From: Hedera helix
Lineage: Eukaryota > Streptophyta > Magnoliopsida > Apiales > Araliaceae
Direction: 5' to 3'
Length of the DNA: 64,000 nucleotides
Assembly: GCA_947179155.2 (NCBI GenBank)
Contig: OX359284.1
Location: forward strand, 11,038,432-11,102,431
The translations under genes and the position numbers were made by a program. Every line of letters starts with the position of its first letter. The first letter of the stretch is position 1. Shown one piece after another: positions 10,440 to 22,232 of this stretch. The notes beneath the pieces are model-generated. The model was not told the DNA's origin, did no database searches, and worked only from the letters and a program-made list of their open reading frames with translations.

Positions 10440-13400
10440 CAATCTTGTGTGCTATTGATGACCTGAACTACGAAAGACCTGATCTCCTCTTCCTATAGGA
10501 GTACGTAGGCAGCCACTTTGGCGCGGTCTAATCCTTGTAAAAATGTATATAACCCTTCGATAGTTTTGCAATTAACGATCAACGACTCAGATGACCTGTT
10601 CTCCTGTCAACCCATCGGAGTACACTTCCAACCTGATCAACGGCAAATGATTATTGGGTTCCCAGCATCTCATCAGCCCACCTGTCAAAGACACCACGAA
10701 GCAATGACCTTGACAACAATCAGGACTGGGGCAGTTTCAAAATCGATGACGACTCGACACTGGGGCATTCATCAGCCATCCGTGGAAAGGTAGTGCACGA
10801 TTCAACATCTATGATACGATCTCGTCAGCGTACAATAACATCATCAGAGATGTACTGTCAATTGGTCCTTTCCAGTCAGAGCTCTTTCAGGATACGAGGA
10901 CCCACAGGTAAGATACAACTCATTTCATCTATTTATTTCTTTCCTGTCTCCCTGTACATATATCAAGATTGTACATAGTTTAACGCTAACATTACTTTTG
11001 GAAAGAGAAATTTTTATTTGACTTGATAAGAATCGAATTAATTCTGACAAGCATCCGTGGGGCAGACTCATGAGTATGATTAAATGATAAAAATTGTTCA
11101 ACAAAGACCTGATTTCGAAGTGTCGTTCGAAGCAGAATCCACCTCATAGGCAAGTCTGCACTTTGCGTTTGCGCCAACTTTCAGATGTGGGGTATAAAAC
11201 TATGACGATAATGATGACGATTGATGCGGAGTCGAAAAGTAAATAAAAGTGAATCAAATGCCTCAAATCGTGGCCTGAATTATTCGAGCAATTAAGCCTG
11301 AGGGGTGTCTTTACGCCTGGCGCCTTAAAGTCGTCTGATTTGGGAGTCGCCGGCCCAACGCTCGTTACATGGGTAATTCAGAGCCTAAGAAAACGAGCAT
11401 TACAACTGCAGAGACCTGAGCAGATTCGAATCGTGGCAGGGGTTATTCGAGTAATTAAGCCTAAAGGGTGTCTCTACACCTGGTGCCCTAAGGTCGTCCG
11501 ATTTGGGAGTCACCGGCCCAACGCTCGCTACATGGGTAACTCAAGCCTAAGAAAACGAATCTTGCACAGAGTCAGACGAGGAATAAATGCAGTAAACCAC
11601 CTAACTTGTATCGAAGCGTGGCCTTTGTTACTCGAGCAAGTAAACCCGAAGGGGTGTCTTTACACCCAATGCCCTAAAGCCGTCTGGTTTGGGAGTCATT
11701 GGTCCAAAACTCGTTAAATGGGTAACTCTGAATAGCCTAAGAAAACGAGACAAGTTAAGTGAGCACAGGAAGTGATATGTGGAGTTGAAAAAAAAAAAAG
11801 GAAGAAAATAAAAAAATGTTCAACCAGAGGAGAAAAAGCTCATCTAAAGTCACGGAAAAGAGGCCCCTAATTGAAGGATTGCATCGCACAGTGCACTTGC
11901 CGTATGACGTAAATCCTATGAAGAACGATATCAAGAATGAAGACGGAATACCTTTGATAAAGGAAGGTAGTTTTGAATTTAATCATACTCACGTATATTG
12001 ACCATGAATGCTTAAATGTTCTATTACGATTTCATAACTCGTCGAATGAAGAAAAAAAAAAAAAAAAAAAAAAAATCGAGAGTGACTTAATACATTCACA
12101 ATTCATTCAATGTCAAATTAATCCACTCACGATTCACGAACAAAAGAGATTCATCTCGATGTCAAGTTTCTTTAACGATAAGACATAAACACCACGACAC
12201 CAGCTAAATTGCAGAATCACGAGCTTTCCATTTTTTTATGCTTTACTGTCAAGATTTTAGCAATTCTTATATCGGAGTTAACCCCGCCGACCCGAACGGT
12301 CGAGCATTTAGCGTTTGTTACTTGTGCAGGATATGAATCGATGTGGGTAACTCGGCATGACCAACGAAATGACTTCCCATACGAATCCTCGACAAGAACA
12401 TGAGTAAAGGCTGGGGCATCTTAAAGATCATGGAAATGAAAGGAGCACCGGTCTATATCAAACTCCTCATCAACGAACCTTCCCCCGCGACCATCAATGG
12501 ATTTTGATGAACTCAGCCTGATGCATGCTGACATTACCTCGATACTCAGGCGAGCATATGCAAGAGCGATATAATTCCTGACGTCAGAGCTGATCGATTA
12601 AAAGGCGAGGAAGGGCAGTATGGCCGTCGGTCATCGGAAAAAAGAGAGGCCAAGTGGACTGCCCCAATCAGATGAAAGTCAAGAGCTATCAAAGCATACG
12701 ACCAACGGACCAGGGGATCACCTAGATATCAGCCCAAAATCTAGGCATAATCCTCCAGCATCAGAAAAAGTCCCTGCACCCCAAATTCAAAGACATGACA
12801 ATCTGGGAACTAGCAGGACGAGGAGCCCGGGATAGGTCGATTGGGCATTCAAAACGACAGATACAATTCCCCAACAGAGAAATGATCAGGGGCATGCGAT
12901 TCAACGGACCAACCTTGATGTCCAGAAACTGTACTCCCAAATAAGGCGTGGCACAACTGAGTAGTCAAAAAGAACGACACGTGAAAAATTGTATCATTTG
13001 ACTAAACAGGGGTCATTTCCATTCCAAGCATATCTATTGATCCATGCATAACATCTGCGCATTCATGTATATAAAATGCACAAGAAAGGAAAATCACAGG
13101 TACGAGACTGTCGGCGTCGCGAATGCCATTGCCATTGATCAGAAAGACGTGACAGCGGGAAACTTCTACGATCCTATGCACCCAGAATCTATGGAACATC
13201 AAGGAATTGCAAAGCGACTGTCTGAAGCACCTTCAGCTAATCAACAAGGATGACAGCTCAAAAGCAATGGCTGTCAAGAGCGATCGACGAGGACGAACCC
13301 CGAGAATGACAAGTCAAATCAAAGAAGTGGCTGGCAAAAGCGATTTACGAGGACGAATCCCAAGGAGGCCCCACAAACTAATCAGGTACGCTTTCTTTTT

Positions 13401-13480
13401 AAATTTCCTCAAGAATTATTGCATTTTTTATGATGTACGATACGATGCGAGTCCATTTGGGACAATACACAGCGATTCCG
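10293..13480 (+). mobile_element. Non-coding 3' internal region of element B
   Basis: No long ORF. Notable items are an A-run of about 30 at 10405-10434 and a block near 10462-10520 with 'gaactacgaaagacctgatc' and 'gtacgtaggcagcc', text I know from Tat-type and related non-autonomous plant elements. There is also a threefold repeat at 11260-11720 and another A-run at 12050-12075. I see no pol remnant, though a profile search could find a decayed one. Confidence 0.6.
11262..11725. repeat. Three-unit tandem repeat, about 163-185 bases
   Basis: Units are anchored by CGTGG at 11269, 11432 and 11617. Each continues with TATTCGAG-like text, AAGCC, GGGTGTCT, GCCC/GCCTTAA, GTCGTC, TTTGGGAGTC and ATGGGTAA. 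An ORF through the array is a by-product of the repeat. Confidence 0.85.
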
Positions 13481-13489
13481 GAGACGAGA

Positions 13490-14480
13490 CCCGACAATTC
13501 AAAACCGACCCGTCAGATATGAGACCTGACCAATTCAAAACCGACCCGTTAGATATGAGACCTGACCAATTCAAAACCGACCAGTCAGATACGAGACCTG
13601 ACCAATTCAAAACAGACCCGTCAGAAACAATACCTGACCGTCCAAAATGACCCGTCAGTGAAAACTCCTGACCGTCCAAACATGACCCGTCAGTGAAAAC
13701 CCTTGACCGTCCAAAAATGACTCGTCAGTGAAAATACCTGACCGTCCAAGCATGACCCGTCAGTGAAAACCCCTGACCGTCCAAAATGACCCGTCAGAAA
13801 CAATACCTGACCGTCCAAAATGACCCGTCAGAAACAAGAACTGACCGTCCAACACGACCCGTCAGAAACAAGAACTGACCGTCCAAAATGACCCGTCAGT
13901 GAAAACTCTTGACCGTCCAAACATGACCCGTCAGTGAAAACCCCTGACCGTCCAAACATGACCCGTCAGTGAAAATACCTGACCGTCCAAGCATGACCCG
14001 TCAGTGAAAACCCCTGACCGTCCAAAATGACCCGTCAGAAACAATACCTGACCGTCCAAAATGACCCGTCAGAAACAAGAACTGACCTTCCAACACGACC
14101 CGTCAGAAACAAGAACCGACCGTCCAACACGACCCGTCAGTCAAAAGAACTGACCGTCCAAACCTGACCCGTCAGTCAAAAGAACTGACCATCCAAAATG
14201 ACCAGTCAGTGAAAACCCCTGACCGTCCAAACATGACCCGTCAGTAAAAACCCTGACCGTCCAACATGACCCGTTAGTGAAAATCCCTGACCGTCCAAAA
14301 TGACCCGTTAGTGAAAATTCCTGACCGTCCAAAAACAACCCGTTGGAGAAAGATCCGACGATGACGATACGACCCGTTGGCAAAAGACCCGACGATGACG
14401 ATACGACCCGTTGGCAAAAGATCCGACGATGACAATACGACCCGTTGGTAAAAGATCCGACAATGACAATGCGATAACCG
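13490..14480. repeat. Satellite-like tandem array with higher-order structure
   Basis: Roughly 28 units of 34-36 bases. First come about four units with 'gacctgaccaattcaaaacc'. Then about 20 units of the form GACCGTCCAAA-n-ATGACCCGTCAG-spacer follow. About four units of the form GACCCGTTGG-CAAAAGA-CCGACGATGA end the array. Within the middle part a block of seven monomers repeats: the variant ACCGTCCAAGC occurs at 13741 and again at 13982, a 241-base period with the same order of monomer variants. Tandem arrays in the 3' untranslated region are known from Tat/Ogre-type elements. Confidence 0.92.
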
Positions 14481-14504
14481 TGGGAAAAGATCCGACGATG
14501 ACCA

Positions 14505-14605
14505 AAACAATGCGATGCGATGCGATGCGCGATGCGATGCAATGTGCGATGCGATGCGACGCGATGTGCGATTCGATATGCGATGCGATATGCGATACAT
14601 CATAT
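14505..14605. repeat. GCGAT/GATGC degenerate pentamer repeat
   Basis: Runs of GCGAT and GATGC with ATGTGC and GACGC variants. They follow directly on the 35-base array. Confidence 0.85.
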
Positions 14606-14764
14606 GAGAAGCGGTGCGATATGTGATTTCATATACGATGTAATGCGATTTTGATTTAGTATGATATTGAATTTGATATTTAAATATGCGATATGCGTTA
14701 AGCAAGAGAAAAATAATTTTTGGCAAATATGTGATGCGAGTCCATTTGAGACAGTAACTGGTGA

Positions 14765-14855
14765 TATTGTTGTTGCATCATTAATATGTATATGTTGCAC
14801 AATTGATATATATGTTGCATCATTAATGTGTATATGTTGCATCATCAACACATGT
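14765..14855. repeat. Short repeats with TATATGTTGCATCAT
   Basis: Three or four copies of a unit of about 25-30 bases containing GTTGCATCATTAATGTGTAT, just upstream of the polypurine tract of element B. Confidence 0.7.
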
Positions 14856-14925
14856 TGCCATCCTCATGCATTGGGTGCCTACTTCTTTATCATGTTCATT
14901 TCACTTACCATTCCATAAACATGAT

Positions 14926-14938
14926 AAAGAGGGGCAGC
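14926..14938 (+). other. Polypurine tract of element B
   Basis: AAAGAGGGGCAGC lies directly before the 3' LTR start TGTAGACACC. It is interrupted by C, which is common in this group. Confidence 0.8.
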
Positions 14939-17261
14939 TGTAGACACCCAAATTTTGCACTTTCTCTACTAACCCTGGCAGGAGGGCAAAATCGTCATTT
15001 GACCCGACATGCGGAAAGAAAGGTGGACCCCAGCACAAAGCCACCCCAGCGATTTATGGTCAAAACCGCCACAACGGACAACGAGCATCCGGTCACTTGA
15101 GGCAAGGCGAACAGTTGATCCAGAAAAGCCTGAGCTGACCACAAAAGACGACTAATGGCCACTCCGCTTACGATGTTCGGGGGTCTCGCTCACCGGTGAG
15201 CGAGCGGCTGCCCAACTCGCCGGTGAGCTGGCGGGTGTGGAAAGGGGGCAGCGCCCCCTGGAAGCCAGGCACAATTATCAAATTCTATATCAAGTCGCAG
15301 CCCGCCGAACTAGCCTCCCAGAACAATATGGCACGTTTCCCAGGGATTTCCGGATTGCAAAAATACAGCCTTCCAAAACAATATCGCAGAAATTGGCGAA
15401 TTAAGACCGCGTGGCACGAAAATCGAGAAAAGCAAGCCAGACAGCCGCGGATGCATCTGCGGCCAAACGATTTTCGAGGTTTCGCACGGCTCGAGGAGAC
15501 GGCACACGGCAGCCGAGGAAGCGGCGCAGGCGGCTTGCCGCCCAGCCGCAGATGGATCTGCGGCCAGCCGCAGATGCATCTGCGGCTGCCTGGAAATGGC
15601 TATAGATCGCCATTTCCACCCGAGAGCTGGAGAAGAAGAAAAAAAGAGAAAGAAAAAGAGAGAGAGAAAGATCGCGGTAGAGAGAGAGAAAGCTCGGTTT
15701 TGGTTAGATTTAAGCATTGGATCCATATTGTTGTGCTATTTTAGTTGAGTGATCTTGTGGTGTAGTTCATTTTATGATATAAGAGGCTCGAATCGACATT
15801 TTGCAAGGTGAAAAGTTGTTTGTTTTGGGTTTTTTTTTGTTTGTATTGTTAGTATAGCATTGTGTTTGGTTTATTTGATGTAATATGTTATTATGTGGGT
15901 GATGATCCGTGGGTTAGGCGTCGTTAGCGAGGGTTCCATCGGAACATAATTCCTCCTAACGCCCCGATGACACCCGTACGGTGAGTTTTCGCTCGTCGTG
16001 GTAATGAGTAATGCGTAGTGTTGATTTGGGTGATATTTGGGTTATGTAATGCGATAGTAATGTTTAATATTGTTTAGATTTGGCTTATTATTGGTTATGT
16101 AGCTATCTGGGTGATTGTGAGCCTAGGGAGGAGATCCTAGCGGTCGAATCCCGATGATGGACGTTTTAGGTATATGTAATCATGATATAGGGTCCATGTA
16201 TATATATGTTGTAATATCGGGCCTTAAAACGATACAAAGTCGTGTTCGGGTTAAGGCCCCGTGATAATAATAAAATATGTGATTGTGGGTGTTTGGGGTT
16301 GTCGAGATGGCTCACATGCCCAAGGACAGCCCCGACATGTTGTGGATGCTTGTTTTAATTTACGACACGAAAAAACGGTTTTCCAAAATAAGGCAAACGA
16401 TGAAGATTTTCTAAAAGTGATCAATTTAGGATATTAGATTCACGAGGTTTAAAGGTTAAGTGTTTTGGCAAACTTTAATCCATGATTGATGAATAGGCTT
16501 TAGTTGGTTTTAAAACGTCACAAAAAACGATTTTGCAAATAAATAAATGTTTCATTAAACTTTGTGCATAGGGTTAAAGAGTTCTAGAAGTTGCCCTCGT
16601 TTTATTTATATTAACTGTTAGAAGGCAATGTATGGTCTCGATTCCTATTTGACAAAAGTTTAAAACTATTGTTTTCTAAAATGACATCTAAATAAAAAAA
16701 AACCCTCAACGCTTTCGAAATTAAAATCAATCTTTCTTATAAAAAGCGAAGCCTCGTCATTTGGGTCAAAGAACGTCCAAAACACTTTCCAGATAAACAC
16801 TTTTGCCATATAAAATAAAAGCAAACTTGTTATGCAAAACGCACCACAAACGTCCATTTAGGCACACACACACACACACACCTTTTAGGATTTAAAAAGG
16901 ATAAGAAAACATCGAGATTGCGGTAACCGTGTTTCACGGAAGTCGGGGGGTGCCTAACACCTTCCCCTCGCTTAAGCAAGCCCCCGAACTCTATGAATCT
17001 CGGTTTGCGGACCAATTAACTCGGAGTCACATATGAGCCAGCGATTACAAAAAAACTAAATTCGGATGAGTTGGTACATCCATTTCAAATATACCAACTG
17101 GCGACTCTGGTCAATTGGCTCATACAGAAATCGATCTTTCAAGAACCCGTCGACATTAAGCCGACCCTTTTCAATAAATCACATCTTAAATCTAAAGGCT
17201 AAAATTGGAAAGGGACATTTTATTATTAAAAAACGAGACGACGAAAATCCCGGCGTCGACA
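14939..17261 (+). mobile_element. 3' LTR of element B
   Basis: Same ends as the 5' LTR, 2323 bases against 2344. The length difference is one 22-base palindromic unit less and one T more in a T-run near 15830. Confidence 0.95.

Positions 17262-17341
<80 letters not shown>
17262..17341. repeat. AT/GT microsatellite, right part
   Basis: About eight AT units followed by about 31 GT units. This is the continuation of the microsatellite at 5001-5051, split by element B. Confidence 0.95.
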
Positions 17342-17343
<2 letters not shown>

Positions 17344-19436
17344 GTGATAATTATAAATGTTATTAATTATGGAAATTAAGGGATTAATAATTAAATTAAT
17401 CCAATTTTAAATGAAAAGCGAATGGGGAAATTAATAAAATTGTAATTATTGATTTTAGATTTAATTAAGAATTATGGTGGAAATTTAGAAATTAATTGAG
17501 AAGAAATGTAATTATATAAATTATATAATAATAAATTATATAATTTATATAAGAAAATTAAAGTGATGTTTAAAGGAAATTATAATTATATAAATTATAT
17601 AAGGATAATTATATAATTTATATAAGAGAATTAAAATAATGAGAAAGTTAATAAATGTGAAATTATTGATTAATTGATAATTATAGAAGAAATTAAGAAA
17701 TTATTTAAGAAATGAGAATGTAAATATATAAATTATATAATATTAAATTATATAATTTATATATAAAGAAATTATTGTAAATATTAAAGAAATTGAATAA
17801 TAAATAAGAAAAAGTAATGTTTTAAGTTATTAAAAATTATATTTATGTATAATGAAATTATTATGACTTTTATGAAAAATAATATTTCAGAAATGTGAAC
17901 ATGTTAATGTAACATGTTGTCCGAGTAACGAAGTGGAAAATTATAAAAAATAATTTTTATATGTTATATGATTTAATTTATGAATTTTGGAGGTATAAAT
18001 TACCTCATATAGTTACATGCATGACATTATGCGTGTACAAAATTTGTCAAGTAAAATACCCAAAAAGAGTATTAATAATATTCATAAATCATGTTATGAT
18101 TTTTAGTGAATTAAAATAAATATTTTATATACATTATATAAAATATTTATTACACAATATAATTTTGTAATGTATTAAATATATTTAATTATGCTCGGTA
18201 TTGTGCATGTTGGATTTGTCCGAAGTTATTAAGTCGGTTGTGTGCATGAGTCGGTGGACATGAGGAGTTGTTAAAAGTAATTAATATATTTAAGTGATTT
18301 ATATAAAGGAAGAAAGGAAAGTAATTAGAAGAATGAAAAAAAAACCCAACAAACAAACTCTCTCTCTTCTCCACCATTTGTGTCATCCGAAAATCCTCAC
18401 CAAGGTTGGAAGGAAAAAAATTAGCAAGGCTATTTTGGCACAAAATCAAGCTTTAAAAAAGAGGTTACGAGTGTTAGAAGGTTATGTGATGAATGATAAA
18501 GATCACAGAAATGTTAATTGACAAACAAGGCTATACGTGGGATGTTTGTAAGTGTTACGTAATGAACGCAAACTGAGGCAAGTTTTTCAGTCCCTTTTAT
18601 GTTAAATGTTGGACTGTTATGATATGTAATTCTTGTTTTAAATGCATAAAAATTATGTGCTATGTTATACGTGATTAATATGACCACAATGTGTACTTTG
18701 TGCAACGATATGAATATATATGAGATATATTGTTATGGTAGAAGCACAAGCACATTATGTATGACACACACTGAGCATGTTAAGGTATGTGATATGTGAA
18801 GCATAAACTGTTGAACTTGCTGAGCCGTTGTGCTCATTACTTGTTTAATATACATTTTTGCAGGAAAGAAATAAATTTCAAGAATATCAGATTAAATTAG
18901 AGATGAGTTGACTAGAAGGTTGGAAACGTTATTGTTATATTTTTCATTAAGTGTGGATAATTTGTTAAGGTTACATGAATATTTTGTATGTACATAGATG
19001 TTGGATCCGAATAGGACGAGTAGTGTTAAATTGTGAACCGTAAATGTTCAAATTAATTGCTACGTTGAAAATTATTATACGTTTGATTATAAACGATGCA
19101 ACAAGGAATATTTGTATGAAAATAAATGACTGTAAATTTTGAATGATGAGCATTATGATATTGGTTATAGAAAGAAAAAGTAAATGTTGCGATCTAGGGA
19201 CTAGGATCCGGATGAAAGGATTTTTAATATCCAAACATTTTAATACAATGATTGAATTGAGAAAAAAGAAAAATTTATACCGAAAATTTGGTAATTGATG
19301 ACAATAATGTCAATAATTGATTAAATACAGTGATTAAAGATTTATTAACGAACCGAAATTTGGACGATAAGGAAATAATGAATCATAAATACGAAGTTTA
19401 AGGGAATAAAGTGGGTCGAATTTCGGGGTCGTTACA

Positions 19437-20208
19437 GTTTTGGAGACCACACTCCAGATTCAGTATATGGTCATTGGAAGGAAGATCTTGAGGATACTCG
19501 AATATTCAAACGTGTTAATCCAACTAAGAACTAGGTAACAATTCATACTATAGATACATGATATATATATATATATATATAATTATTGTTTTGTATAAAA
19601 CTATAAAGATGCTCCTGTTTTATTAAATTTTTAAAATTACTTTTCAGATAATTTTCCCAACAAGGCCAACTAACACAAACTAGACCAATTTGACCATAAA
19701 CATTTCATGAATTAAGGTTTGGGCCAATTAATACAAACTAGACCAATTTGGCCCTAAACATTTCATGACTTAGGGTTTTGACAAATTAATCAAATTTCAC
19801 CCCAATGGCAACTTTTTCATTACTCCTCACCAACCAAGGGAAAAATGGTCATCTCTCATTTCCTATATGCTTTCTTTTTATGAAAACTTTCCATTTATAA
19901 CTTTCCATTTATGAAAAGTTTTTTTTCTCGTATTTTGCCTCGTATTATACACAGTAATTAGATCACAAGAATTAATCTTTTTTGATCTCTTCTGACCACA
20001 TGACAAGTATTTTTGAATATTGAATCCTTCCCTTCTTTTGTATTATATTAATCTTTGTGAATAGTTCGTATTATTTTCATATTCTTCCCGAATTTCAATT
20101 ATATTTTCGGAATAGTAATTTTATATTTACACGTCGTATAAATTTCTTGCTCTTAATATACGTTAATGAATTCATATTAACTGACTCTAGATTTTAATTC
20201 TCATAGCT
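19437..20208. other. Host flank of element A; possible terminal coding exon remnant at 19439-19534
   Basis: Directly after the LTR end, 31 codons followed by TAG (19439-19534, plus strand) read as hydrophilic, ordinary-looking protein with FGDHTPDS at the start and KRVNPTKN at the end. I do not recognise it. It may be the last exon of a gene cut by element A. The frame shifted by one base is also open, so this is weak. The rest is AT-rich with a two-copy direct repeat of about 60 bases (19680-19790, AAACTAGACCAATTTG) and an AT run near 19560. No other gene is visible. Confidence 0.3.
20204..20208. other. Target-site duplication TAGCT (left)
   Basis: TAGCT directly before the solo LTR, matched exactly by TAGCT at 22233-22237. 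Confidence 0.9.
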
Positions 20209-22232
20209 TGTAGACACCCAAAGTTTTCACTTTTACACTAACCCTGACAAGAGGGAAAAATCGTCACTTGACCCGACATACGAAAAGGAAGGTGGACCCC
20301 AACACGAAGCCCCCACAACGTCTTACAGTCAAAGTTGTCACAACGAACAACGAACAACGAGCATTGGGTCACTTGAGGCAAGGAAAACAACTGATCCAGA
20401 AGAACCTGATTTAATCACCAAAGACGACGAATGGCCACTACGCTTACAGTAGTCGGGGGTCTCTCTCACCGGCGAGCGAGCGGCTGCCCAGCTCGCCGGT
20501 GAGCTGGCGGGGGTGTAAGGGGGCAACGCCCCCTGGAAGCTAAGCACAAAGAGCAATTTCTATATCAAGTAATAGCCTTCCGAAATAATACAGCAAAAAT
20601 GATGATTTAAGACCGCATGACACGAAAATCGAGAAAATGAAGCCGGGCGGTCGCGAATGCATCTGCGGCCAACGATAAGTTGGCATTTTCGTGACTCGAG
20701 GAAACACACAGCAGCCGAACAGGCAGCCGCAGATGGATCTGCAGGCAGCCATAGATGCACCTATGGCTGCTCCCAGTCAGCTATACAACGGTCATTTCTG
20801 CGTCCGAGAGAAGAAAGGAAAGAAAAAAAGATAGAGAAGGGAGAGAGAGAAGGCGCGCGAGAGAGAGAGAGAAAAAAACCCTTCGGGTTTGAGCAAAAAA
20901 GTGAGGATTTATCTCCTTTTGGTCAATCTTCATACCTTATATTGTATCGTACATTAGATTCGAGTGCTAGTGTGTTATTTCCATCAATATCAATGCGAAA
21001 ATTTGGTATTTCTTTGTGTTGGTGTATACTTCGTAGATCTATTACACTTAATCTTTTTATTTTGTTTTAATAGTTAAATCGATAAATATTTGTTTTTTGT
21101 GCCTTTGTTGGGTGGATCTACTGTAGATCCGAAGTTGTTTGGTGCATTGCTATTTAAATATTTAATTTTTGGATATTTTGAAGTTAGATTCAATGTAGTC
21201 GATATATGTTGTAGATCTGTGGATTAGGGATGGTTATGGAGGATTTATTGCGGATGGAATCTCCTCATAACCTCCCGATGATATCTTTTTAGTTTATTTT
21301 ATAGTTTTTACGTATGTAGCGATCGCGATGCGCCTTTATTGTAAATATGTAAATTTTAGACCTTAAAACGATATCGATATCAAAAATTGGGTTTAAGGCC
21401 CCGTAATAGTGAAATATGTGATTGTGGGCGTTTGGGACTATTTAGACAGCTTACATGCCCACAAATAGCTCCAACGTCATTTTAATACTTGGTTTTTCCT
21501 TTTCGACATGGAAAAATGATTTTGGAATGAAAAGATAAAAATTTTCATAAAATCAATCAAAGTAGGACATTAGATCACTCGCAGGCTAAAATAAAATCGA
21601 AAGTATTAGATGACTTCCATTCCTATTTGACGAAGGATTCGAAAACCTTATTTCACAAATGTCATCATTAAAGATTTTGTTATCAAAAAACGAAAGCTTA
21701 AAAAATGAACTTTTCAAAATGAATCGAATCTTTCGTGCATAGGGTCAACGAGATTTCAGAAGTATTTTCGGAAATAAAGCATTGCAAAGATTTTCATAGG
21801 CACACACACATACACATGCACACAAACACACATTTTAGGATTTAAAGGAAAGGAAAGCATTAAGATAGCGGTAACTGTGTTTCACGGAAGTCGGGGGTGC
21901 CTAACACCTTCCCCTCACTTAAGCAAGCCCCCGAACTCTATGAATCTCGGTTCGCGGACCAATTAATTAGGAGTCACATATGAGCCATCACGATTACTAA
22001 AACTAAAAATCGGATGAGTTGGTACATCCATTTCAAATATACCAACTGGCGACTCTGGTCAATTAGCTCATCATAAAATCGATCTTTCAAATCCCGTCGA
22101 CACTCAAGCCGACCTTTTTCCAAAATCACCTTTTTACGAAACGAGACGAAAAACAAAAGGGATTTCAAACTTGGAAAAAGGGACAGAAAAGCGACATATT
22201 TTTCTAAAAAAGAAAAAAACCCGGCGTCGACA
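20209..22232 (+). mobile_element. Solo LTR of a B-related family
   Basis: It starts TGTAGACACCC and ends GGCGTCGACA and is flanked by perfect 5-base duplications (TAGCT). It is 2024 bases long and clearly diverged from the LTRs of element B. The palindromes near 20460-20510 and 20657-20775, the GGTGCCTAACACCTTCCCCT block near 21895 and the ACCAACTGGCGACTCTGG block near 22045 are all recognisable. No internal region remains, so it arose by recombination between two LTRs. Confidence 0.95.

Larger units (their letters stand above)
5052..17261 (+). mobile_element. Element B: complete gag-only LTR retrotransposon (TR-GAG-like, Tat-type Gag)
   Basis: A full element of 12,210 bases with two LTRs (5052-7395 and 14939-17261), a primer site, one long Gag ORF, a long 3' region and a polypurine tract. 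The LTRs begin TGTAGACACC and end GGCGTCGACA. They differ by about 14 substitutions, one 22-base repeat unit and one T, about 0.6% divergence, so insertion was fairly recent. The flanks are ATATA on both sides, but this lies within an AT run and so is weak as a target-site duplication. No protease, reverse transcriptase, RNase H or integrase motifs are visible. This matches the published class of terminal-repeat retrotransposons with a GAG domain, which need enzymes in trans. Confidence 0.9.
4652..19436 (+). mobile_element. 3' LTR of element A, interrupted by element B
   Basis: The LTR starts with TGTGAAGATCCGAATTTTC at 4652, is broken at 5051 inside an AT microsatellite, resumes at 17262, and ends GTCGTTACA at 19436. 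Without the 12.2 kb insertion it is about 2.57 kb. A TATATAAAGG box near 18300 could start transcription. It lacks the GC-rich palindrome block of other A-family LTRs (40930-41260 and 46690-47070), so it is a deleted or different subfamily. The left end of the element lies outside the window, so the target-site duplication cannot be checked. Confidence 0.85.

Noticed and set aside
11340..11717. 125-codon ORF
   Set aside because: It spans the three-unit tandem repeat; the internal protein repetition reflects the DNA repeat. No start context or known domain.
10293..13480. Decayed pol of element B
   Set aside because: I looked for protease DSG, RT FIDD/YIDD and integrase HHCC or DDE patterns in the available translations and saw none. 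A sensitive profile search could still change this.
13490..14480. CRISPR-like array
   Set aside because: Regular spacing of about 35 bases looks similar at first, but units are contiguous variants with no unique spacers, and it lies in a plant retrotransposon. It is a satellite-type tandem repeat.
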